The notes beneath the pieces are model-generated. The model saw only the letters and a program-made list of their open reading frames with translations. It was not told the DNA's origin and ran no database searches. Shown piece after piece: positions 50,574 to 59,682 of a stretch of DNA of 64,000 nucleotides (the stretch's first letter is position 1; each line of letters begins with the position of its first letter). A program made the position numbers and the translations under genes. Source of the stretch: UBA8231 sp036011085 (GTDB lineage: Bacteria > Latescibacterota > UBA2968 > UBA8231); assembly GCA_036011085.1 (NCBI GenBank), contig DASCMS010000156.1, forward strand, positions 1 through 64,000, read 5' to 3'.

Positions 50574-52342
50574 ATCGCGCCTGTCACTGGGGCTGGCTGA
50601 CCTTCCTGCTGCTTCTCGGAAACCGGGGCGTTCAGGGCCAGGCGCTGGCAGAGGAGCAGACTCCGACGACGACACGATTTGTGCTGGCAGCCGGCGCCAA
50701 CGATGGCGGCGCCGGACGTACGCTGCTGCGGTATGCCGTGTCCGACGCGGCCAACTTCGCCGACGTGATGGTCCAGATGGGGGGAGTTGCAGAGGCTGAT
50801 CGGGAGTTGCTGTCCGAGCCAGATCTCGGTGGATTCAAGACAGCACTGAAGGGTCTGGCCCGACGGGTACGCCGGGCCCGGGAATCGCGAGCCCGTACGG
50901 AAGTACTGGTGTACTACTCAGGCCACGCCGACGAGGACGGGCTGCTGCTGGGTGACGAGAGACTGGGGTATGGCGAACTGCGCCGCATGCTGGATGAGGT
51001 GCAGGCGGACGTGCGCATCGCCGTGCTCGACGCCTGCGCCTCCGGGGCCATCACACGTATTAAGGGCGGGCAGCGACGAGCGGCCTTTCTACTGGACACA
51101 CAGACGGATACCCGTGGATACGCGTTCCTGACATCGAGTTCGGCGGAGGAATCGGCCCAGGAGTCTGACCGCATCGGGGCTTCGTACTTCACCTACTACC
51201 TGGTGACGGGCATGCGTGGTGCCGCCGATGTCACCGCCGATGGCCGGGTCACGCTCAGCGAGGCCTACCAGTTCGCCTTCGACGAAACCCTGGCGCGCAC
51301 GGTGGAGCTGTCCGGGGGCGCCCAGCACCCGGCGTACGACATGAATCTGAGCGGTACCGGTGACGTGGTCATGACCGACGTACGTCGCGTTTCGGCGGGC
51401 GTATCACTGGCCGACGATGTCGAAGGGCGTCTGTTCGTGCGCGCCGCCGATCGGCGGCTGGTGGCTGAACTCTACAAGCCCGCGGGTCGGGCCATCGAGC
51501 TGGGCCTGGTGCCCGACGACTACGAGATCTACCTCGAACGGCGACGCGAGCTGTACGTGGCGCACCGGGAGCTGGCCGATGGACAGCGCCTGCAGCTGGC
51601 CTCTGCGGATTTTGCCGCCACACCCCGTCAGGCAGCCATGGAGCGGGGTGGTCCGCTATACGCCGGGCCGGAGTCACCGACGTCTACCTCGCCGAGGGGC
51701 CGTTTCCGGTTTGAGTTCCACTTCGGTGGCATCGGCCCCGAACCCGGGGCCCACCGTGTGCTGGCGGAGGCGGCGGCGCCGGCGGATGAGTTGACCGAGG
51801 ACTCCAGGTTGGGGGCCATCGTCGAATCTGCGGCACAGGTGCAGCCCTGGGGCACCCTCACCGGGTTGACGGTGGGCTACGAGATGAGCCGCAACTGGGA
51901 GGTGACGCTGTCCTGGGGAGCGCTGACGAGCGATATCGACGAAGATCTGGTGACGGGCACCGTCGAGCCGAAGACGCTGCGCCAGGTCCGCCTCAGCTCC
52001 GTGCTGCTGGGAGCCCGCTGGTTTCCCCTGCAGCACGAGCGCCTGCGACTCTTTGCATCTGTGACAATCGGTAGCTTCGAGGGCGTGGAGAAGGGTGTAC
52101 TGTTCGGCGGCCAGGACCCGTGGTCGAAGAGTCAGAGCTCCTTCGGCAGTCAGCTCGGAGGCGGCATCGATCTCGACCTGTTGCCGCAGGTTACCGTGGG
52201 CGTGCAGCTGGCATACGACTGGATGGCCCGCTTCGCCGAAGATGTTGGCGGCCGGCGCGACTACCGTGGCGCCGAGTTCCGCCTCGCTGCCAGCTGGCGC
52301 TTTGGCGGGCGAAGTCAGTCTGCAGTGCGGGAGGCCAAGTAG
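50570..52342 (+). CDS. Caspase-fold (peptidase C14) protein with C-terminal outer-membrane beta-barrel region
   Basis: A 590-residue protein. Residues 1-25 are a signal peptide. The peptidase domain (about 34-270) has the catalytic pair H119 in VYYSGHADEDG and C156 in VLDACASGAI. Residues 290-590 are beta-rich with alternating strands (LTGLTVGYEMSRNWEVTLSW, VRLSSVLLGARWFPL) ending in FRLAASWRFGG, typical of an outer-membrane barrel. The start overlaps the anti-sigma stop (ATGA), with GGAG upstream. The likely location is the outer membrane, with the protease in the periplasm. The target is unknown. Confidence 0.82.
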   Translation: MNRACHWGWLTFLLLLGNRGVQGQALAEEQTPTTTRFVLAAGANDGGAGRTLLRYAVSDAANFADVMVQMGGVAEADRELLSEPDLGGFKTALKGLARRVRRARESRARTEVLVYYSGHADEDGLLLGDERLGYGELRRMLDEVQADVRIAVLDACASGAITRIKGGQRRAAFLLDTQTDTRGYAFLTSSSAEESAQESDRIGASYFTYYLVTGMRGAADVTADGRVTLSEAYQFAFDETLARTVELSGGAQHPAYDMNLSGTGDVVMTDVRRVSAGVSLADDVEGRLFVRAADRRLVAELYKPAGRAIELGLVPDDYEIYLERRRELYVAHRELADGQRLQLASADFAATPRQAAMERGGPLYAGPESPTSTSPRGRFRFEFHFGGIGPEPGAHRVLAEAAAPADELTEDSRLGAIVESAAQVQPWGTLTGLTVGYEMSRNWEVTLSWGALTSDIDEDLVTGTVEPKTLRQVRLSSVLLGARWFPLQHERLRLFASVTIGSFEGVEKGVLFGGQDPWSKSQSSFGSQLGGGIDLDLLPQVTVGVQLAYDWMARFAEDVGGRRDYRGAEFRLAASWRFGGRSQSAVREAK

Positions 52343-52407
52343 CGGCCTACCTTCATCGCGCACGGCCGCAGTGAGCTTCCGGGCCGCCCACATCCAGGAG
52401 GGATCAC

Positions 52408-53466
52408 ATGACCTACCGCGCCGGCGTCATCGGCTGTGGCCGCATGGCCGGCACGATCGACGACGAGATCAAGGATGAACACAACGACTTCATCCTGCCG
52501 TACGGCCACGCCAACGGCTACGCGGCAATCCCCGAAGTCGACCTCGTCGCCGCCACCGACACCGCGCCCGAAAAACTGGTCTCCTGGTGTGACCGCTTCG
52601 CGGTGCCGGGGCGCTACGGTTCGTACAACGAGATGATCGCAGCCGAAAAGCTCGATGTCGTGTCGGTGACGACGCCGGCTCACGCCCGGGCACTGCCACT
52701 GGTGCACGCCGCCGAAGCGGGAGTGCGCGGCATCTATGCCGAGAAGGCGCTGTGCGTGTCGGCTGCCGAGCTCGACGGGATCGTGACAGCCTGTACGACT
52801 CACGGCACGCACATCGTCTATGGCGCCATGCGGCGCTACTGGGCGGGCTTCGAAACGGCACGCACGTTCCTCGAATCCGGTGTGCTCGGAGCCCCGAAGG
52901 CGGCCCTCATCGGCGCCACCTCGGGCAGTGCTCTGCACACACATTCTCACATCGTCGACGCCGCGCTCTACTTGCTGGGTGATCCGCTGCCCGTGGCGGT
53001 GAACGCGCGGTTGCGCAGTCGCGACGGGGCGGATCTGCCCCTGCTGGTGGGAACGGCAGGGCTAGAAGTTGCCGACGATCCCAGCATCGTCCACGCGGTC
53101 GTTCACATGGACGATGGCCGTCGGCTGGTCTGCACGGATCTGCCGTCGTTGGATATCGAGATCGTCTGTGAAGATGGCACCCTGCGCAATTCGGGGGATT
53201 CGTCGTACTGGACTCCCCGCAAGAGCAAGACCCGCTACGACTGGCGCGAGATCTGTTTCCCGGACTGGGAAGCACGCAGCGGTACGGTGGCCATCATTCG
53301 CGATCTGCTGCAGGCACTGACTACAGGTGCCACACAGCGCAGCGGTCTGGAGGTGATCCGGCGCGGCATGGAAATCCTCTTCGGCCTCGTCGCCTCCCAT
53401 CACATGGCCGGCGCCACAGTCGATCTGCCGCTGGTCGACCGCAATGTCCGCGTCATGTCACACTGA
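52408..53466 (+). CDS. Gfo/Idh/MocA family oxidoreductase, second copy
   Basis: A 352-residue NAD(P)-dependent dehydrogenase. The N terminus has GVIGCGRMAGTIDDE, then VAATDTAPEK and IYAEKALCVS, which carries the catalytic lysine (EKxL/P). AGGAGGG precedes the ATG. It is 16 bases from a sulfatase gene, so the pair may act on a sulfated or modified sugar. It is only distantly similar to the copy at 6373. Confidence 0.87.
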   Translation: MTYRAGVIGCGRMAGTIDDEIKDEHNDFILPYGHANGYAAIPEVDLVAATDTAPEKLVSWCDRFAVPGRYGSYNEMIAAEKLDVVSVTTPAHARALPLVHAAEAGVRGIYAEKALCVSAAELDGIVTACTTHGTHIVYGAMRRYWAGFETARTFLESGVLGAPKAALIGATSGSALHTHSHIVDAALYLLGDPLPVAVNARLRSRDGADLPLLVGTAGLEVADDPSIVHAVVHMDDGRRLVCTDLPSLDIEIVCEDGTLRNSGDSSYWTPRKSKTRYDWREICFPDWEARSGTVAIIRDLLQALTTGATQRSGLEVIRRGMEILFGLVASHHMAGATVDLPLVDRNVRVMSH

Positions 53467-53482
53467 CGATCGAAGGCCACTC

Positions 53483-54772
53483 ATGCCCCCGAACATCCTC
53501 TATCTTCATTCCCACGACACGGGCCGGTACGTGTCTCCCATGGGCCATGCCGTGCCCACGCCGAATGTGCAGCGCCTGGCGGAGCAGGGAACGCTGTTCC
53601 GTCGGTGTTTCTGTGCTGCTCCCACCTGTTCTCCCAGCCGGGCGGCACTGCTGACCGGACAGAGCGCCCATTCCAGCGGCATGCTGGGTCTGGCGCACCG
53701 GGGTTTTGCCCTGTACGACTACGGGCAGCACCTGGTGTCGACGCTGAAGGCGGCCGGGTACCACACGGCGCTGGCCGGCATGCAGCACGTCGGTGAGGGT
53801 GTGGGCTACGATGAAGAGCTGGCGTCGGAGACGCGCAGTGCCAACCACGTATCGGCCACGGCCGCCCGGTTTCTCGACAGCGCCCCGACCCAGCCTTTCT
53901 TCCTCGATGTGGGCTACGGCGAGACACATCTGCCCTTTCCCGAGATGCCTGAGCAGGACAGCCGTTACGTGCGAGTTCCAGATCCACTGCCCGACACACC
54001 GGAGATCCGGAGGATGACAGCCGGGTACCACGAGAGCGTACGGCGTATGGATGAAGGGCACGGCCGTGTGCTGGAGGCGCTGGTGCGCAACGGTCTGGCG
54101 GACAACACGCTCGTCATCTGCACGACGGACCACGGCGTGGCCTTTCCCGGGATGAAGTGTCATCTCACCGATCACGGCATGGGAGTGTATCTGATCGTAC
54201 GCGGACCGGGTGGCTTCGACGGTGGTGCCGTCAGTGACGCCCTGGTATCCCACATCGATCTGTTCCCGACGATCTGCGAGGTCGTCGGTATCGAGGCCCC
54301 CTCACACCTGCAGGGCGTGTCGCTGATGCCCCTGGTGCGAGGCGACACGGATCGGGTGCGGGAGGAGGTATTCGCCGAGGTGACCTACCATGCCGCCTAC
54401 GATCCGGCCCGCGCCGTGCGCACCGACCGCTGGAAGCTGATCCGCCACTTCGATGACGACATGACGACGCCCGTTCTGCCGAACTGTGACGAGAGCGAGG
54501 CGAAGACGGTCTGGCTGGAGCACGGCTGGGCGGAACGACCCGTGGAGGCCGAACGGCTCTACGACGTGATCTTCGACCCGAACGAGACGCGGAACCTTGC
54601 CGGCGACCCGGACCACGGCCCTGTCCTGGAAGAGATGCGTGGACGGTTGCAGCGCTGGATGGAGGCCACCGACGATCCGCTGCTGCGGGGGCCAGTGGCG
54701 GCTCCGAAGGGGGCGCGGATCAATGACAAGCGGGGTCGATCACCGCGGGACGAGCCGCGCCTGGTCGAGTGA
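53483..54772 (+). CDS. Type I sulfatase
   Basis: A 429-residue alkaline-phosphatase-fold enzyme. The CSPSR motif at 49-53 gives C49 as the residue converted to formylglycine; TTDHGVAFPGMK supplies metal and sulfate contacts. No signal peptide is seen, so it may be cytosolic or use another export route. Together with the preceding dehydrogenase it suggests use of sulfated glycans, common in marine bacteria. The maturation enzyme is not in the window. Confidence 0.9.
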   Translation: MPPNILYLHSHDTGRYVSPMGHAVPTPNVQRLAEQGTLFRRCFCAAPTCSPSRAALLTGQSAHSSGMLGLAHRGFALYDYGQHLVSTLKAAGYHTALAGMQHVGEGVGYDEELASETRSANHVSATAARFLDSAPTQPFFLDVGYGETHLPFPEMPEQDSRYVRVPDPLPDTPEIRRMTAGYHESVRRMDEGHGRVLEALVRNGLADNTLVICTTDHGVAFPGMKCHLTDHGMGVYLIVRGPGGFDGGAVSDALVSHIDLFPTICEVVGIEAPSHLQGVSLMPLVRGDTDRVREEVFAEVTYHAAYDPARAVRTDRWKLIRHFDDDMTTPVLPNCDESEAKTVWLEHGWAERPVEAERLYDVIFDPNETRNLAGDPDHGPVLEEMRGRLQRWMEATDDPLLRGPVAAPKGARINDKRGRSPRDEPRLVE

Positions 54773-54776
54773 GCAC

Positions 54777-55196
54777 TCACTCGCGGGATGGTGTGTCTGC
54801 GACGAAATCCGCCAGGGACACCGCCAGTTCCGGGAAAGCCGCCACGAGCCGCGCGTCCGAACTCACCAGTGTAGCTGACAGGTCGTGAGCCAGTGCGGCG
54901 AACTCGCAATCGTAGGCCGAGCGCGACGAGCGCGACACCAGTTCCAGCACGTTTTCGCAGGGCACGCGAAACTCGCGGCCCCCTAGCAAACGCAACGCTT
55001 CACCAACCAGCGCAACGGCGCCTGCCAACTCCAACTCGCCCTGGCGCATGTAGAGGGACAGCACGCTGTTGAACTCGCTGCGCCAGAGGAGGGGGGCCGC
55101 CCACGCCGCATCCTTGCGCAGTGCTCTGCGCGCCAACTCCGTGTGCTCGCCCTGAATGAGCAAATACGCGATGAGGTTGGTATCGGCTACGATCAC
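54777..55196 (-). CDS. vapC: PIN-domain toxin (VapC type)
   Basis: A 139-residue PIN ribonuclease with the four acidic residues D5, E41, D96 and D114 that bind the catalytic metal. It overlaps by four bases the upstream gene for a ribbon-helix-helix antitoxin, the normal VapBC order. VapC toxins cut tRNA or rRNA when released from the antitoxin. Confidence 0.9.
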   Translation of the reverse strand: MIVADTNLIAYLLIQGEHTELARRALRKDAAWAAPLLWRSEFNSVLSLYMRQGELELAGAVALVGEALRLLGGREFRVPCENVLELVSRSSRSAYDCEFAALAHDLSATLVSSDARLVAAFPELAVSLADFVADTPSRE

Positions 55197-55435
55197 GGAC
55201 GGCCGTCGTTTCGTGCCCGTGCCAGCATCTCGTCCGAGAGAGGGGTGAGGTTCTGCCGGAAGCGCAGGCCGTCAGCGCGTGCCAGAATCTCGTCGGCATC
55301 GACCGCCGTGCTCAGCAGAGCACTCTCGAGGCACACGATTGCCTCCTTATTGATGCTGCGGCGATGTACCTGGGCGCTGTGCTTGAGCCGCTCGTAGAGA
55401 GCGTCAGGAACACTCTTGATACTGAGGGTGGGCAT
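55193..55435 (-). CDS. vapB: FitA/VapB-like ribbon-helix-helix antitoxin
   Basis: An 80-residue protein with the DNA-binding ribbon PTLSIKSVPDALYERLK and the helix containing RRSINKEAIVCLESAL. The C-terminal part (about 45-80) is the expected toxin-binding tail. A set of repeats lies 18-45 bases upstream, where such antitoxins autoregulate. Confidence 0.88.
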   Translation of the reverse strand: MPTLSIKSVPDALYERLKHSAQVHRRSINKEAIVCLESALLSTAVDADEILARADGLRFRQNLTPLSDEMLARARNDGRP

Positions 55436-55452
55436 GGTGTACTCCGTAGATA

Positions 55453-55480
55453 GGAACCATTATGGAACCATAATGGAACC
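55453..55480. promoter_or_regulatory. Operator-like repeats upstream of the toxin-antitoxin pair
   Basis: Three GGAACC repeats start at 55453, 55464 and 55475, exactly 11 bases apart, about one helical turn. The region is also an inverted repeat: CCATTATGG (55457-55465), two bases, CCATAATGG (55468-55476). This fits cooperative binding of ribbon-helix-helix dimers on one face of the DNA. Confidence 0.6.
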
Positions 55481-55569
55481 TACGAAGTCACGACAGGGAG
55501 TCAAGCCGGGCTCTCGTGGCCAGCGGCACAACTGAGGCTGGGTCACTCACATGGCCGGCGGCACCGACA

Positions 55570-56421
55570 TCATCGTGAGTCCCAGCCAGGCTTCTCGAGC
55601 AGTCCCCGCTCCTCCAGCCATACCTTCAGCGGCACATCTCCATCTCGCGGTTGCCACCAGCCAGTCATGGCCGAGCCAGCGCCGAGCAGCTGCCGGCGGA
55701 TCGGGTCGCAGCCTTCGAGGATCCGGGCCGGCATGGCATTGTAGTCGAGGCCGCGCAGCCAGCGGTAGCTGTAGCCGAAGAACAGCACCTTGCGTGTCAC
55801 GTCCGACGTGTTGTGGCTGCGCGAGTGCCACATGCGGCGATCGAAGAGCACCGCCGTTCCCGGCGCGACACGCACCTCGACTGTCCCCTCAGGGGTCCCA
55901 TCGGGGCCGGAATCCGGCAGCTCATCAAGCCGATGTGAACCCGGAAGAATCATCAGGGCGCCACGATCATCGCCACGGGTGTCGCTGAGCCAGTAACTCA
56001 CCTTGAAGGACAATCGTGGGTGGGGCCGTTCCATCTCCTGCACGGGGCGGCCGCCGTCCTGGTGCCAGCCGCCGAAGAACTTGCCTGGCTGCACGACGGG
56101 TTCCGGCGGGAAGACACTCAGGTGGGAGATGTAGAGCTGAATGTTCCAGCCGAGAATATCCCAGGCCAGAGGCAGTGTCCGGGGCCAGTCGACGAGTTCG
56201 ACGAGAGCCGGATCTTCAACGACACAGCAGAACTTGTCCACGGGCGCGTGGGGAGGCAGCTCCCGTCGCTGGCGCTCCGCCTCGGCGATACCGTCGACGA
56301 CGGTCTCGAGCCGGGTCACGTCCGACGGCGACAGGGCGTCCTCGATGACGAGATACCCCTGCTGGTCGAAGCGCTCCAGCTGTTCGGGTGTGGCGCGGTG
56401 TTCGAGAATCGAGTCATCCAT
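55570..56421 (-). CDS. Phytanoyl-CoA dioxygenase (PhyH) family protein
   Basis: A 283-residue Fe(II)/2-oxoglutarate oxygenase. The iron ligands are H120 and D122 in GGWHQDGG and a distal histidine in DRRMWHSRSHNTS (H199), with R210 nearby for 2-oxoglutarate. The N-terminal FDQQGYLVIEDALSPSDV is typical of the family. The substrate is unknown; bacteria with many PhyH paralogs use them on varied small molecules. It is divergent from the mannonate-dehydratase-like gene. Confidence 0.9.
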   Translation of the reverse strand: MDDSILEHRATPEQLERFDQQGYLVIEDALSPSDVTRLETVVDGIAEAERQRRELPPHAPVDKFCCVVEDPALVELVDWPRTLPLAWDILGWNIQLYISHLSVFPPEPVVQPGKFFGGWHQDGGRPVQEMERPHPRLSFKVSYWLSDTRGDDRGALMILPGSHRLDELPDSGPDGTPEGTVEVRVAPGTAVLFDRRMWHSRSHNTSDVTRKVLFFGYSYRWLRGLDYNAMPARILEGCDPIRRQLLGAGSAMTGWWQPRDGDVPLKVWLEERGLLEKPGWDSR

Positions 56422-56445
56422 GTGAGCAACGTAGGCCCAATCGCC

Positions 56446-56473
56446 TTGACCATGCCAGGATGGCCGATAGATT
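56446..56473 (+). promoter_or_regulatory. Candidate promoter for the mannonate-dehydratase-like gene
   Basis: TTGACC (56446-56451) and TAGATT (56468-56473) are 16 bases apart, upstream of the ATG at 56514. The same -10 sequence occurs before ispH. The match is moderate. Confidence 0.35.
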
Positions 56474-56513
56474 GCGCCGCTGACATCGGATCAAACTCAA
56501 GGAGAGACGTGGC

Positions 56514-57482
56514 ATGGCAAAGGGCAGGATCGACATCGGCTTCATGTGGAACGGCACCGACGAACAGCTGCGCTGGCTGGCGCAGGCCGGTGTGACCGAC
56601 GCTGTCGGTCACGTGGCGCCCAAGGATCGCGGTCCCGTCTGGACCTATGATGCCATGCTGAAGCAGCGGAACCGGGTGGAGAGTTACGGCCTCAAGCTTT
56701 CGGTGTTCGAGGGAATCCCCATCTCGGATCGTATCAAGCTTGGCGCCGAGGGTCGGGACGAAGACCTCGACAACTATCTCGAGTCCCTGCGCAACATGGG
56801 ACGCGCCGGGATCCCCGTGTTGTGCTACAACTGGATGGTGCACTTCGGCTGGCTGCGTACGTCGGTCTCGACGCCGGTCCGCGGCGGCGCCGTGGCCACG
56901 ACGTACAATCACGAGGAGTTCCAACGCGGTCCGAAGACGGAGTATGGCGATGTCGCCGAAGATCTACTGTGGGATACCCTCGAGTACTTCCTGAAGGCGG
57001 CGGTCCCCGTGTGCGAGGAGTATGGCGTCAGGCTCGCCATGCACCCCGATGATCCGCCACTGTCCCCGATTCGCGGCATCGGACGCATCATGCGCAATCC
57101 GGAAAACTTCCAGCGCATGCTCGACCTGGTGCCGAGCCCCGCCAATGGCATCACGTTCTGTCAGGGCTGCTTCTCGGAGATGTGTGTCGACATCCCGAAC
57201 ACGGTGAAGAGCTTCGCCGACCGTATCCATTTCGCCCACTTCCGGAATCTCTCCGGCACGGCGGAGAACTTCACGGAGCAGTTTCACGACGACGGACAGC
57301 AGGACATGTACGCGGCGATGAAGGCCTACATCGACAACGGCGTGTCCTGCCCCATGCGGCCCGATCACGCCCCGACCATGGAAGGCGAGGACAACAACCA
57401 TCCCGGGTACGCCCATCAGGGCCGGTTGATGGCGGTGGGCTACATGCGGGGTCTGATGGAGGCGATCAATAAAGCAGACTGA
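56514..57482 (+). CDS. Mannonate dehydratase (UxuA) family protein
   Basis: A 322-residue xylose-isomerase-like TIM-barrel protein. RLAMHPDDPPLSPIRGIGRIM is the characteristic UxuA segment. FCQGCFSEM, IHFAHFRN and the final HQGRLMAVGYMRGLMEA supply further family residues, including metal-binding Cys and His. AAGGAGAG precedes the ATG. UxuA dehydrates mannonate to 2-keto-3-deoxygluconate; this shorter variant may use another sugar acid. Confidence 0.82.
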   Translation: MAKGRIDIGFMWNGTDEQLRWLAQAGVTDAVGHVAPKDRGPVWTYDAMLKQRNRVESYGLKLSVFEGIPISDRIKLGAEGRDEDLDNYLESLRNMGRAGIPVLCYNWMVHFGWLRTSVSTPVRGGAVATTYNHEEFQRGPKTEYGDVAEDLLWDTLEYFLKAAVPVCEEYGVRLAMHPDDPPLSPIRGIGRIMRNPENFQRMLDLVPSPANGITFCQGCFSEMCVDIPNTVKSFADRIHFAHFRNLSGTAENFTEQFHDDGQQDMYAAMKAYIDNGVSCPMRPDHAPTMEGEDNNHPGYAHQGRLMAVGYMRGLMEAINKAD

Positions 57483-57499
57483 TATGACCCGCCGTCGCT

Positions 57500-58564
57500 T
57501 CAGCCGTCCTCACCAGAGACCGCCGCTTCGGCAAAGGTGGCAACTTCGGTGAGCAGGCGGGCAGCGGCCTCGACCAGGGGCATGGCGAGGGCGGCGCCCG
57601 TACCCTCGCCGAGGCGCAGATCGAGATCCAGCAGAGGCTGCCTGCCCAGATGGTCACACATGGCCACGTGTCCGCTCTCGGCGCTGCGGTGGGCGAGGAT
57701 GACGTAGTCGGCTGCCGCCGGGCTCAACAGCGTGGCGATCAACGCCGCCGCCGTGGAGATGTAGCCGTCGATGATGACGGGTCGTCGATGGGCGGCGGCG
57801 CCGAGGATGAGTCCCGCCAGGCCACCGATCTCGAAGCCCCCGACCTTCGTCAGTACATCCAGTCCGTCCGTCGGATCCGGCGCATTCACTTCGAGAGCGC
57901 GCTGCACGGTGGCGACTTTCTGCGCCCACCTGGCATCGTCGATGCCTGTGCCGCGCCCGGTCACCTGGTCGGCTGGCAGGCCGCTGATGCAGGCGGCGAT
58001 GGCAGCGCTCGGGGTGGTATTGCCGATGCCTATGTCACCGGTACCCAGCAGGTCGTTCGTCGACGCCAGATCGGCCGCCACGGCAATACCCGCCTCGACG
58101 CAGGCACGGGCCTGCTCAGGGGACATGGCCGGCCCGAGGCTGAGATCGGCCGTGCCGGCGGCGATCCGGTGATCGAGAACCGCCCCGGACTGCACCAGGT
58201 CGGCAAGGTCACCGTCAACGCCCATGTCGACGACGACGAGATCGCTGGCCGCCGTCCTGGCCATGGCGTTGATGGCGGCGCCGCCGGCGGCGAAGTTGCG
58301 CACCATCTGCGGGGTGACGTCCGCCGGGTACTGGCTGACGCCCTGGCTCGTGACGCCGTGATCGGCGGCCATGACGACGACGGCACGCCGCCGGACGGGG
58401 GGGGCGAGGCTGGCCGTCATACCCGCCAGGTCGGCGGCCAGATCCAGCAGGCGACCCATGGCCCAGTGGGGCATGGTCAGTTGCTCCAGGCGTTCCACTG
58501 CCCGTGCCCGAGTGCCTGCGTCTGCCGGCTCGATCGCCGCCAGCGTTGTTTCGAGAGGGTCCAT
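57500..58564 (-). CDS. cobT: Nicotinate-nucleotide:dimethylbenzimidazole phosphoribosyltransferase
   Basis: A 354-residue CobT, which activates the lower-ligand base as alpha-ribazole phosphate. VVVMAADHGVTSQGVSQYP, FAAGGAAINAMAR, GIGNTTPSAAI and the C-terminal LRLGEGTGAALAMPL with the catalytic glutamate are intact. It is the last gene of the minus-strand cobalamin unit. Which base it uses cannot be told from the sequence. Confidence 0.95.
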   Translation of the reverse strand: MDPLETTLAAIEPADAGTRARAVERLEQLTMPHWAMGRLLDLAADLAGMTASLAPPVRRRAVVVMAADHGVTSQGVSQYPADVTPQMVRNFAAGGAAINAMARTAASDLVVVDMGVDGDLADLVQSGAVLDHRIAAGTADLSLGPAMSPEQARACVEAGIAVAADLASTNDLLGTGDIGIGNTTPSAAIAACISGLPADQVTGRGTGIDDARWAQKVATVQRALEVNAPDPTDGLDVLTKVGGFEIGGLAGLILGAAAHRRPVIIDGYISTAAALIATLLSPAAADYVILAHRSAESGHVAMCDHLGRQPLLDLDLRLGEGTGAALAMPLVEAAARLLTEVATFAEAAVSGEDG

Positions 58565-58589
58565 CGGTGCAGATCCTTCCTGGTTCAGG

Positions 58590-59129
58590 TCATTTCACGG
58601 TCAGGGGGAGGCCGCTCACCATCAGGATGACGCCGTCGGCCGCAGCCGCCATCACCTGGTTGCAGCGGCCCACGAGATCCCGGTAGCTTCGGGCCAGGGC
58701 GTTGTCCGGAACGATGCCCTGGCCGACTTCGTTGGTGACAAACACGACCGTGCCGGCTCGCGATCTGCAGGCAGCCACCACTTCTCCGCACCGGTCCGCC
58801 ACGTACGTCTCATCGATCCGGGGTGAATCCGGATCCTCACCGGCGTGGAACATCAGGTTGCTGATCCACAAGGTGAGACAGTCGACGACGACGACGTCGC
58901 CGCCGACGGTTCCGAGAGCGCCGGCCAGGTCGACCTGTTCTTCGTGGGTCTGCCACCCCCCGGCCCGACGTTCCTCGACATGGCGCTCAATGCGCTGCTC
59001 CATCTCTTCGTCGAGGCGCGGGCAGGTGGCCAGGAACAGTCTGTCCCGGCCACGGGCCTCGCCCAGCTCGAGGGCGTGGCGGCTTTTTCCGGAGCGGCTG
59101 CCGCCGGTGACGAGGAGTATGTCAGCCAT
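58590..59129 (-). CDS. cobU: Adenosylcobinamide kinase/guanylyltransferase
   Basis: A 179-residue bifunctional enzyme that phosphorylates adenosylcobinamide and adds GMP. The P-loop is GGSRSGKS near the N terminus. VVVDCLTLWISNLMF and FVTNEVGQGIVPDN are CobU/CobP motifs. It overlaps the phosphatase gene upstream by eight bases. Confidence 0.95.
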   Translation of the reverse strand: MADILLVTGGSRSGKSRHALELGEARGRDRLFLATCPRLDEEMEQRIERHVEERRAGGWQTHEEQVDLAGALGTVGGDVVVVDCLTLWISNLMFHAGEDPDSPRIDETYVADRCGEVVAACRSRAGTVVFVTNEVGQGIVPDNALARSYRDLVGRCNQVMAAAADGVILMVSGLPLTVK

Positions 59130-59682
59130 GTCGATTGACGAACAGGGCTGTCCACTTCCCGGCTACGGGTCGCAGAAGAGTGACACCACCACAGTCGATG
59201 GAGAATCGAAATGCCTGCTCCAGAGACAGGTCCAGCCACGTGGCGAGAAGGGCGCGGAGCGTTCCGCCGTGGCTGACGACGGCGATCCGACCCTCGATCA
59301 CAGGTACGTCCCGCTGCCATTGCGCGGCGCGCTCGGCGAGCTGGGCGTAACTCTCCCCGCCGGGGCAGGGGGTGTCGACATAGTCGTTTCCCCAGGCACG
59401 CAGTTCCGGGCCATCGAGGTCATCCCACCGGTGGCCCTCCCACTCCCCGAAGTCGAGTTCGAGCAGTCGACTGTCGGACTCCGGAGCAGGTCCTTCGAGT
59501 CGCTCGGCAAGCCGCAGGCAGCGTTCTGACGGGCTCGTATAGATCCGGTCAAAGTCAGGCAGCCCGGCCACCACTTGAGCCGAGTCCTGCTCGAAGGAGT
59601 CGGCAAGGCACACTTCCGTTCGACCGTAACACAGGCCCGCTGCTACGGCGACGGTAGTGTGGCGGACGAGGTATACGTCCAT
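59122..59682 (-). CDS. cobC: Alpha-ribazole phosphatase-like histidine phosphatase
   Basis: A 186-residue protein of the histidine phosphatase superfamily. YLVRHTTV holds the phosphorylated histidine, YTSPSERCLRLAE follows, and VVSHGGTLRAL holds the second histidine. Position within the cobalamin cluster makes CobC (removal of phosphate from alpha-ribazole phosphate or adenosylcobalamin phosphate) the likely role. It overlaps cobS by 40 bases, an unusually long overlap that still leaves both proteins complete. Confidence 0.88.
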   Translation of the reverse strand: MDVYLVRHTTVAVAAGLCYGRTEVCLADSFEQDSAQVVAGLPDFDRIYTSPSERCLRLAERLEGPAPESDSRLLELDFGEWEGHRWDDLDGPELRAWGNDYVDTPCPGGESYAQLAERAAQWQRDVPVIEGRIAVVSHGGTLRALLATWLDLSLEQAFRFSIDCGGVTLLRPVAGKWTALFVNRHG

